Of a stretch of DNA of 64,000 nucleotides, positions 56,301 to 64,000 are shown piece by piece; positions within the stretch are counted from its first letter, which is position 1, and each line of letters opens with the position of its first letter. Both the position numbers and the translations under genes were made by a program. The notes beneath the pieces were generated by a model. The model worked only from the letters and a program-made list of their open reading frames with translations, searched no databases and was not told where the DNA came from. The stretch is from Symsagittifera roscoffensis (lineage: Eukaryota > Xenacoelomorpha > Acoela > Convolutidae): positions 44,871,346-44,935,345 of the forward strand of contig NC_087064.1 in assembly GCF_963678635.1 (NCBI RefSeq), written 5' to 3'.

Positions 56301-58666
56301 CATCAAGTAGCTATTCTTGTTTTCATACGAATTTTCTGATATTCGATTTAGATAAGATGTAAATTGGTCTGGCCGCTCGTGAGAGGAGCTCTTCATACAA
56401 AAGTTCGAAGTAAACTATTGGTATTTAGTAGATAAATTTAGCTGACGCGATCTGATGAAGAAATAAGCTACAGCATTCTTTGAATCAAAATAATTTACTG
56501 TGGATGCCTTTTCCCTTAATTCAAAATATTTCTAACATCTGTAATTAGTAAGAAGGTCATGTTTCTGAATGAATATCCACCGTGTGCTACTTCAAATGTT
56601 GTAGTGATTTTTTTGAGTTAGCATCGGTTGAGATATCTTGAAAACTACACATATATAAGAAAACGCAAAAAATCTGTTAAATGCAAAACAATTTTTTTCC
56701 CATTAAAAGAACTGAAAATAAGTTTTTTTTTCTGAATGTGGTTCAATATTTACTGCGGAATTGAAACCTTATTTTAAGGCCGTTGCGATTGATGGTTTTG
56801 GTTTTGAGTTTTGGACTGTTTTTCAGATGGACCGAGAAAAGGGATAATTGCTTCATGGGAGTTGTAAGGAATTACGTTGTGCAGATAGAACAGCATCCAA
56901 CAAAGTGTCGCTTCAGTTTGAGCTCCAACGTCAAAATGGAAGAGTCTGCCGTTCGTGCTGAATTGGAGGATTATTTACAACTAAATTTTCCAATCGAGGA
57001 TTTCTATAAATTGTGGTGCCAACGAGATCCAAATCACTTCGAGAAGGTCTGGCAAGCTTAACATCAGTCTAGCTATTCATATCTCTGTTAATATCAGGAA
57101 TGTAAACCTTTGCTACTATTTTGAGCGTACATTTCTGGTTGACGGACTCAGGGTTGTTTGTTGGTGCCATTTCCACTAAATTTAGGTGGTAAAAAATTCG
57201 TTTCAAAAGTTTTTAGTTTCAAAAATTTGTTTCAAAAGGGGCAAAATTGATTGAAATTCATCGGAAAAATTATTCAAAATCTTTCAAAACATTTGCTTAA
57301 GTTCATTGTGAACAGTAGATCATGACAAAAATTCGAAAGATAGGGCTACATGACAAAAGATGGTATCTTTTGTCATGGGTGATTTTGGAAGGTAATCTTT
57401 GCCCTGACATCAAACGTAGTCTTTGGCCGCACATTGTGTCTGCTCTTTACATGGTCTGATTGCTGCTGTTTTAGAAAGCACGCGCTTTGTCTGGTGTGAG
57501 GATGCTGCGCCAGGACCCATTTGAAAATGTCATTTCCTTCATATGCTCTCAGAATAACCATATATCCAGAATATCACAACTTGTCAATAAAGTCTGTGTA
57601 CATTTTGGCTCGTATATTACTACAATCGACGGACAAGATTTCTACGCATTTCCAAGTTTAGATGGTGAGTGAATACGAAGTTTGGACACTTGAAAACTTG
57701 AACTTTTTTGAGTGCTTCAAGTAACGATTATTTTAATAACTAATCTAATAAATATGGCTTTTGATTTGCAGACCTTCTGGAAGTGAAAGATCTTGAAAAG
57801 AGGTTGCGGGATTTGGCATTTGGATACAGGGCAGCTTATGTCTCCAAAGCTGTTCAGTTTCTAGCTAATCAGCAGGGATCGAAAGGGGGAGGAGGTGGTG
57901 AGATGTGGTTGAACCAGTTGAGAGATGTATCTTACGAAGAGGCAAAGACGAAGCTGCTACAGATTCCGGGCATCGGACCCAAGGTGAGGTTTATCCAGAG
58001 CATCGAAACTAAACCGAATCCAGATATCTAGGAAGAATAGAAGAATATACGGATCTCTTTAACTATTCCCCCGCCCTCTATGGTACCTAGTAACGAATCA
58101 TATTAACAATATATATTTAACGGTTAAGTATATGTGAATTTTGCACGTAGTAACAGATCTATGTTTCTAGGTTAAGTTTCGGATAAATTACCTCTCATTT
58201 TATAGAGAAGTCATTTCCCACTTTTTGGTTCACAATAAGAACATGATTGGATTTTGCTCGATGTCACGCGATATCGCGCGATGTCATATCACGAGATCAG
58301 ATCTCAACAGGCGGTTAACTTTCCATTTATATAGAAGTTGATTTTCTACTTTTTTTATCGCTCTCTAATTAAGCTGTTGGTTATCCCTAGTTTTGCTGCC
58401 AACCTGTGAAAGGTTATGGGCCCAGCTGCTAAAGCACGTGTCAGAAGTCAAGATTGACTGACTTAACAAAAAGATTTGAGAGATCAAGCTGTAAATTGTT
58501 GACACCGTTAAAGTCACAAAAAAGACAGCCGAGAAAAAAGTCACTAAGTGAACTGGCAGATAGACAACAGAGCAATACACAGAGTCATTGAGACAGGGCA
58601 TTGAGGCAATTCAGTGATCAGTGAAGTCTGGAGTCACAAGGAAAGCTGAAAGAAGCACGCGACAGA

Positions 58667-58708
<42 letters not shown>

Positions 58709-58717
58709 AAGAGAGAG

Positions 58718-58777
<60 letters not shown>

Positions 58778-61700
58778 AAGAAAGAAAGAAAGAGAGAAAG
58801 TAACAGTGATAGATAGAAATTTGATAAACTCAATTGATGTGGTGTTTTATAATTTTGTAGATATTTGTTGTTGCTTGGGGGATCGTTATCCGTCGCCGCA
58901 AGATCTTAACTCCAACCTGATTTAAAGAATAGAAGTTCCACAAAAGAAAACACTCCAAAATGTCTATTTTGCTAATCATGAGATACATGATTACTTATAT
59001 TATGCACTGCGATGTTTGCTGATATAATATAGACTGAATTTTTGTCGTTGAAAAGTCCGTGGAACATAGGGTATTTGTTCAGAGCAATAGAGTTTAGGTG
59101 AAAAATGTCTAAGTCAGAGAGAATAGTGTTTTCAGTAGATGAAGAAGATTTTTTGTACTTTGCAGAGCAATTTGAGGCTAGAATTTTTCATCTCAAACTG
59201 AATAAAGTTATAAATAGAGAAGTAGATGAGAAAGATTTTGCACCCAGTGTTAGGAATAATGCTATTGTACAACAGAGAGAGGCATCTTTAGGAAAGTACA
59301 TCTTAAAGGGAGGCATCTTTAAGGAAAAGAAATTTTTGGTGTAAAAGAATTGCATGTTAGGTATGAGTTGGTCCAATGTTTAGACAAAAAATCTGTTTTG
59401 TTTTCAAGACTCTATAAATGCAAGGGAAGTAAGGCTTGGGAAGTTTTGTGCAAAAGGTTCAAAAGCGCCGAGAGACCGAAACTGCAGCAGTTCATTTCAG
59501 ATTTAACTTCGATAAGATTGAAAGCTTATGAGAGTGTAGTCGATTATATCTCTAGAGCTGAAGAGTTGCAGTATAATTTAGATGAAGTAGACAAGGGTTT
59601 AAGTGAAAAGATTTTTGTGTCAATCATTCCTTAAGGCCTACCAAAAGAGTTCAATACGTTTTGTACTTTGGTTAAGTTTAGCAAAGATGATAAGAGTTTG
59701 AACGAAATTAAAAAAGACTTAAACTTTGGAAGTGATCATAGGAACAGGATGGCCACTTGGTATCTTTTTAGATACTGGTATCTAAAAGTCACTATTTGGT
59801 ATCTTTTTTTACGTAAGTATCTATTTTCAGACGTGAATGGGAAAGTGCAGGGCAACCAGGACTCTCGTGATTGGCTTCTCCTGGGCAAGACTTGTGGACG
59901 GCGAAGACGAGTTTGTGGAATGTCAGTTGGACAAAAAACGAATCAATATCAGCAATGGGCGATCTCGACTGACGCAACACGAAAACTCAGATGTCCATAA
60001 GTGAGTGAACTCTTGTCTTGACTGGTATGATGAAAAAACAAAGCAAGTCGTTTGTGTTTACACATCAACAGATTTCTAGTATTTGACTGTTTAGGTCGAA
60101 AGTAGCAGCTCTCAATCGGCAGCCAACTTTGCAGGCATCGCTTGTGCAACATTGTGATGTCCAAACGGGAACTCGCAACGCGGTGGCATTGCACGTTTTG
60201 AGTCTTGTTTTGAATAAACAGACATTTTGGTCTAGCGACTCTGTTAACCGCAAACGATCTAAGTACAAGAAAATGTTTCCTGATTCATCATTCACGTCTC
60301 TCAACTGCGGAAAAACCAAAGCCAGTTATATTGCAGTACATGCACTAGCTCCTTACGCCCGAGAGCAGTTTCGGAACCTATACAGCGGTAAACTTTTTGG
60401 GCTGCACGTCGATGAAACAACTTATAATAAAAAAGTGCAGAAAGACATCTCTTCTACCAACGATGAGCTCAAAAAAGCAAAAGAGCTGGTCGAGCATCTG
60501 GAAAAGAAGAAATCCAAGCTTGAAGCTGACCGCGATTCAGTTGCTGTTTCGTTTGTTTAGCGGTGTCTGAAAGTGTCCTTTTTTAAAGCAAAATTTAACT
60601 TGGTTACTTTTTGGTATCTTTTTCAGGAATATGAATGAGGTATCTTTTTTATTCCCAACCAAGTGGCCACCCTGCATAGGAATGAGAAGGAGGAGACTGA
60701 GCCTTCGTTTATTCCTAGAACAAAAACATGTTTTAGGTGCAATAAAACAGGATACATAACAGCTCATTGTAAATCTAAGTTAGTGAATAAGGTTAACCAG
60801 TCATCAAGTGATAGACCTCCTGTGAAATGTTTCAGGTGCTTAGAAATAGGACACATAGCTAGGGATTGTAAGAAGGCCTTTGAGAGAAAAAGCGTGAGCG
60901 AAGACCAGCAGTTGGGTGAAACAAATGAAAGTTATTTTAGCTTTTACAACTCAGCCGAGAGAGTCGACGGTGACCTAGTTATAGATTCAGGCGCAACTTG
61001 CAGTATGAAAAAGGATCGGAATTTATTTGTTGAGCTGGACCAGAGTTTTAGCGAAACTGTTGAAAACGCTAACAAAACAGAGTCTAAGGTTTTAGGTAAA
61101 GGAAGAGTTGAGTTTTTTGTAAAAGATTCTCAAGAAAACTCGAAACAATTTTCAATGAGTGATTGTTTCTATTGCCAGAAAACTCCGAAATTTTAGTGTC
61201 TGTCTCAAAACTTACTAGAGGAGGAGCTAAGGTAGTTTGGAGAAAAGTCATGTATTGAGCAAGGATATGGGACCGTTTATCCATTTAGGGAGCGAGGAAA
61301 TCTTTTTAATTGGAAATTAATAGGATTTAGAAATCACGAAAAATTAAGTGTTGATAAAGTGGAAAACAATTTTCCAGAGTTCAGAGTCAATAAGATTTGT
61401 TTTTTCAGAAAGACAGAAGAGAAGATTGAGAAATTTAGTGAGCAAAATGAGAACTTGATGATAAATGACGATGATATAATGAAAGAGGTTGAGCTGAAAA
61501 TTGAGTCTAGAGACCATCCAAAAACTAAAACGTCATTAGTTGAACCAGGTAAGGAGGAGTCGAGAAACTTATGCGAGGTTCACAAGTTTCAGAGTATGGA
61601 CATGAAGTTAGATTCAAAGATAGGGGAGAGTGAGAAGTTTGAAAGCAGAGCAGGCAAATTGATCAGGATATTCGAGCTAGGACAGAAAAAAAAGTGATAT

Positions 61701-63823
61701 TGCTCTCAACAAACATCGTACGGGACATGGTTAAACTGAACTTCCAGACTACTGTAGGCTAAGATGTAGTTCTTATTTTGAAAGGAGGATTGTTAAGTTT
61801 CGGAGAAATGACCTCTCACTTTATAACTTTATAGAGAAGTCACTTCCCACTTTTTGGTTTAAAAAAAGAACATGATTGGATATCGCACGATGTCACGCGA
61901 TATCGCGCGATGTCATATCACGAGATCAGATCTCAACAGTCGGTTAACTTTCCATTTATATAGAAGTTGATTTGCTACTCTTTTATGGCTGTCTAAATAA
62001 ACTGTTGATTATGTTGATTATACCTAGTTTTGCTGCCAATCTGTGAAATTTTGCACCTAGTAACAGATCTATGTCCTTTTGCAAAAGGGGCATACTTAGA
62101 GAGATCCAAATCTACTTTGATTTTGTTCAGTTGATAATTAAATGATTTAAACAGGTGAAAATCTTAAGTTGAATTGTTACGTTAACGTCTAGATCGAATG
62201 CTCCATTGTTTATTGATCAATTAATCAGTTTATTGATCAGTTGCGCCATTGGTCCATTACCCCATTGTTTATTCAACTTTTTACAACTCTCTGCTGGCTA
62301 TGTGTCTCTCATATATGTCGGTTTGGGCTCAGTGGTAATTTGTATGTTTATAGCATTGTTTTTAACTGCATTCTTCTACCAGTATCTAGTAAAGGAGTTG
62401 AACACGCTATTGAGGATGCACCACCCTTGAAAGTTTTCCCTCTCGGGCTATCTGATATCTGATCCGCCGAAAATTCTCTTTCACCAAAAGAATTCTCTCT
62501 CAAATGAGGTCCGAGTACAGTCAACGCGTTTCTCAACGCGTACTTTCTCAACCTTTCTCAACGCGTACTTAAACTGGATAGTACCCAAACTGCTCCCGCT
62601 GGCCATCCACCGTTCCCATCTCAATCTTCTTAACTGTGTCCAGAACACAACCGTTTTAGACCCAATAGACTTGTGGCTTCTCCGATGGAGGTCGCGAACT
62701 TTCTGGGGCCCAGTTTAGGCATGCTGGACGCGACACTCGTGGCTAAAAACTATAACAACAACAACAACAACAAAAAAGGAGTAGTTAATTTTTTTGTGCC
62801 TGCAGGTGTCTGACTGTGTGTGTCTGATGTCTCTGGACAAAACCAGTGCAGTACCAGTGGACACACATGTACTGCAGATAGCACAGAGAGATTACAGGGT
62901 GGGAATGAACAAAGGGGGAGGGGGAACGAAGGGAAAAGGAGGCAAACTGCTCTCCCTCACTGTCAAAAACTATCAAACTATCAGTGAGTTCAGAAAAAGG
63001 AACATATTCTAACTCTTATTTTTTTCAGAACATTTAGCGCGATCTGCTCCTTGCAGCATCGCTGGTTCTGCGAATTTACTTTTTAAAGTAGCGACTAGTA
63101 ATCTGAATTAGAATAGGATATGCTTGATGCCTCATTTTTAAAAAAACTCAGTTCCAAAACCAGGTTCCTAACTAGAATCGGGTTCTTTGATTTTAGTATG
63201 ATATACTGGAATTATTTGTTTCTGTGTTGTGATGGGCTGGAGTGATATTTGGAAATATACAAAACTTTCACTTTTGTATTTCATGGGTTATCATCGTCCA
63301 AAGCAATCTTTCAAAAGATATAAGCAGACACCGCATGTGTACGTAACTTGGATTGTGGTTTTGTTTCAGCGGATTTCTTCCACGAGTTATTTGGCGACTA
63401 CTCAGGATGGGCTCATACGGTGAGTCAGCTTACGAGAAAAAGATTAAAATTCAGTTTAAATGAAGTACTTTCAAGGGTTCCACTCGTAATAAGCTACAGA
63501 AAAAAATTACAGCGTATTGATAAAATTTTACGCTTTAATTTATGACTTGCACAACGAAGGAAAACTGGAAATTACTGGTGGATAAATTAAATTGTTATAA
63601 ATTCAGCGGTATCCGTGTTATTTAATCAGCAGAATTGGTTGATGTTTAATTTTGCCAGGTCTTGTTTTGCTCTGACCTGAGAGAGGTACCTGGCAAGAGG
63701 AAATTGGAGGAGCAACTGGGCAAAACTGCATTAAAGACAACTGTAGAACCAGTGAAAGAAGAATTCAAACCCAGTGATGGAAAAATTTTGAAAACTGCAA
63801 GTGATGAGCAAATTTATGGATAG
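53324..63823 (+). CDS. OGG1: 8-oxoguanine DNA glycosylase (OGG1), seven exons
   Basis: Exons: 53324-53409 (nearest first-exon copy), 56827-57046, 57475-57664, 57772-57983, 62806-62983, 63370-63419 and 63659-63823. All phases agree and give 366 residues (human 345). OGG1 removes 8-oxoguanine opposite cytosine and nicks the strand in base excision repair. Visible: GGQSFRW at the N-terminal domain, [31 protein letters not shown], the helix-hairpin-helix [10 protein letters not shown] ending in catalytic Lys236, then VPVDTH with Asp255. The 19-residue spacing equals that of human Lys249 and Asp268. IAQRDY and GDYSGWAHT follow, and the tail ends [15 protein letters not shown] plus about 40 residues. 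Lys236 is the last codon before a 4.8-kb intron that holds a copia element. The exon 2 donor (AAG|GTCTGG) is weak but gives the correct spacing of 8 residues between HF and GVR. Confidence 0.93.
54803..55340 (+). repeat. Family A repeat, near-complete, 540 bp
   Basis: Starts TACACTTGCGAAGCAAAGTG, followed by ATTAGCACGAAC. A tRNA-like head is at 55180-55245 with B-box-like AGATTCGAATCC, and the 3' stem-loop is TTGCGAAGCGCAGCTTTGCC with TCTGA at 55315-55340. Lies in OGG1 intron 1. Confidence 0.65.
55686..56065 (+). repeat. Family A repeat with tRNA-Met-like head
   Basis: Left part TTTACACTAGCCGGCAGCG, then CACGATCTGTAGCATTAGAA. The head at 55885-55940 reads TGGCTGAGTGGCTAGTGCG and GACTCATAATCTCTAGGTCG, close to tRNA-Met(CAT). 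It ends CCTCTGTGTG near 56060. The 750 bases to OGG1 exon 2 show nothing else. Confidence 0.65.
58171..58410 (+). repeat. Copia 5' LTR
   Basis: About 240 bases, from GTTAAGTTTCGG to AACCTGTGAA. It includes a short palindromic stretch CGATATCGCG also present in the 3' LTR. Confidence 0.82.
58411..58426 (+). other. Copia primer binding site
   Basis: GGTTATGGGCCCAGC is the inverse complement of GCTGGGCCCATAACC from the anticodon arm of initiator tRNA-Met. It is placed immediately after the 5' LTR, where minus-strand synthesis would start. Confidence 0.8.
58672..58802. repeat. GA-rich microsatellite with a GATA block
   Basis: Long runs of GA interrupted by AAAG units and a GATA run at about 58716-58737. 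It lies between the copia primer site and gag. The Ser/Leu-rich minus-strand frame here is an artefact. Confidence 0.95.
59745..60674 (+). mobile_element. hAT-superfamily DNA transposon, short (930 bp)
   Basis: Terminal inverted repeats CAGGATGGCCACTTGGT (59745-59761) and ACCAAGTGGCCACCCTG (60658-60674) differ at one position. An 8-base target duplication CATAGGAA flanks it at 59737-59744 and 60675-60682. Without the element the copia gag frame reads straight through. CAG ends and 8-base duplications are hallmarks of hAT elements. The size is too small for a full transposase, so the copy is non-autonomous. Confidence 0.92.
59878..60560 (+). pseudogene. hAT transposase N-terminal remnant
   Basis: One frame at about 59878-60001 reads [16 protein letters not shown] and [11 protein letters not shown], a worn BED-type zinc finger. 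A second frame at 60129-60560 reads [20 protein letters not shown] and [11 protein letters not shown], the region before and around the first catalytic Asp of hAT transposases. A charged coiled coil then ends the frame; the rest of the catalytic domain is absent. Confidence 0.7.
61197..61697 (+). pseudogene. Copia pol remainder with a Lys/Glu-rich frame
   Basis: After the protease, broken frames read [11 protein letters not shown], then a 112-residue Lys/Glu-rich frame at 61359-61697 with no domain I recognise. Integrase and reverse transcriptase should follow in copia but the polypurine tract and LTR come instead. Confidence 0.55.
61791..62048 (+). repeat. Copia 3' LTR
   Basis: About 258 bases, TGTTAAGTTTCGG to AATCTGTGAA. 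It has an extra ATTATGTTG duplication near 62005 relative to the 5' LTR. The two LTRs differ at about one base in ten, so the insertion is not recent. Confidence 0.82.
62580..62775 (+). mobile_element. LINE 3' end with AAC-repeat tail, in OGG1 intron 4
   Basis: About 170 bases of comparatively GC-rich sequence (CTTCTCCGATGGAGGTCGCG, GGCATGCTGGACGCGACACT) end in an AACAACAAC repeat at 62750-62772. This looks like the 3' end of a non-LTR element. It lies 30 bases before an OGG1 exon, and the splice acceptor TGCAG is intact. Confidence 0.5.
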
Positions 63824-64000
63824 AGGTAGAGGTGATGTTTTTTCTTTGTGTTTTCTTATTCTATTAATTTACCGCAAGTCAAAACAGTACTTTCATTAAA
63901 ATGAAAAATTATACAATGATTGAAAACAGACAAACATTAAAACGCCCTTCAAATCACACAAAACAATGATCAACAGTGACTCGTTGACTATGAGGAAAAC
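63824..64000 (+). other. OGG1 3' flank
   Basis: T-rich just after the stop. No perfect AATAAA is seen before the end of the window. Confidence 0.4.

Larger units (their letters stand above)
59105..61196 (+). pseudogene. Copia gag-protease, broken by frameshift and hAT insertion
   Basis: Starts [16 protein letters not shown]. Gag is recognisable by [37 protein letters not shown] and [14 protein letters not shown] frameshift near 59340 and a stop at 59632 break it. A 930-base hAT element interrupts it at 59745-60674; beyond that the frame resumes with two CCHC zinc knuckles ([28 protein letters not shown]) and the aspartic protease motif VIDSGATC. It is inactive. Confidence 0.85.
58171..62048 (+). 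mobile_element. Defective Ty1/copia LTR retrotransposon in OGG1 intron 4
   Basis: LTRs 58171-58410 and 61791-62048 are about 90% alike and both start (TG)TTAAGTTTCGG. Directly after the 5' LTR is GGTTATGGGCCCAGC, complementary to the anticodon stem-loop of initiator tRNA-Met, the half-tRNA primer type used by copia. GAAAGGAGGA just before the 3' LTR serves as the polypurine tract. Between them lie gag, zinc knuckles and a protease motif; integrase, reverse transcriptase and RNase H are missing. A roughly 28-base flank word (TAGTAACAGATCTATGT and neighbours) occurs both before the 5' LTR and after the 3' LTR. Confidence 0.85.

Noticed and set aside
58618-58833. Ser/Leu-rich minus-strand frame
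   Set aside because: It is only the translation of the GA/GATA microsatellite.
1-64000. A bacterial-type operon, defence system or phage
   Set aside because: Spliced genes, LINEs, copia and hAT elements show this is animal nuclear DNA. No prokaryotic gene cluster is visible.

Overview
This is a window of an AT-rich, intron-bearing animal genome. It holds seven recognisable or well-supported host genes, all on the + strand, in a large background of decayed transposons, MITE-like and tRNA-headed repeats, and tandem duplications. Introns are GT-AG (GTAAGT or GTGAGT donors, T-rich TTTCAG acceptors). At six genes whose start is visible, a strong 3' splice acceptor lies only 5-23 nt upstream of the ATG. 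This suggests an invertebrate that uses spliced-leader trans-splicing, though very short 5'UTR exons could look the same. I cannot name the species. OGG1, ALDH9 and CDKN2AIP-type (XTBD) genes, CR1-like and RTE-like LINEs, a copia element and a hAT element all fit an invertebrate metazoan.

Layout. 1-7.4 kb: diverged direct repeats, then the last exons of an eIF4H/eIF4B-like gene, whose intron is full of MITE-like copies. 8.2-9.1 kb: an FKBPL-like TPR co-chaperone. 9.8-11.2 kb: a 0.7 kb tandem duplication. 12.8-13.4 kb: an element with long inverted repeats. 13.7-17.6 kb: a three-exon gene for a single-pass membrane protein that I do not recognise. 18.8-20.1 kb: an XTBD (XRN2-binding) protein and ribosomal protein L34, close together. 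23.3-27.9 kb: a CR1-like LINE on the minus strand with a separate SGNH-esterase ORF. 30.0-33.6 kb: a broken Asp/Glu-racemase-like gene on the minus strand, invaded by a 45/46-bp minisatellite and partly duplicated as a 1655-bp unit. 36.8 kb: a 150-bp fragment of an ALDH9 gene beside a decayed reverse transcriptase. 38.8-40.4 kb: an intact, intronless ALDH9. 42.9-44.6 kb: a decayed RTE-like LINE. 49.8-54.5 kb: three tandem 1.55-kb units, each carrying the same OGG1 first exon. 56.8-63.8 kb: the rest of OGG1. Its fourth intron holds a defective copia element, which itself holds a 930-bp hAT element with a perfect 8-bp target duplication.

The host genes are housekeeping: translation (eIF4H, RPL34), 5'-3' exoribonuclease partner (XTBD), chaperone cofactor (FKBPL), aldehyde oxidation/carnitine pathway (ALDH9) and base excision repair of 8-oxoguanine (OGG1). 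I see no prokaryote-type system and no CRISPR array. The most noteworthy items are the triplicated OGG1 first exon, the acceptor-next-to-ATG pattern, the racemase relic with its in-gene minisatellite, and two dispersed repeat families: one bounded by stem-loops with a tRNA-Met-like head, and one MITE family with terminal repeat AAGAGTAATGAACG.

All alignments here were made by eye; identities are approximate and family names rest on recalled motifs.
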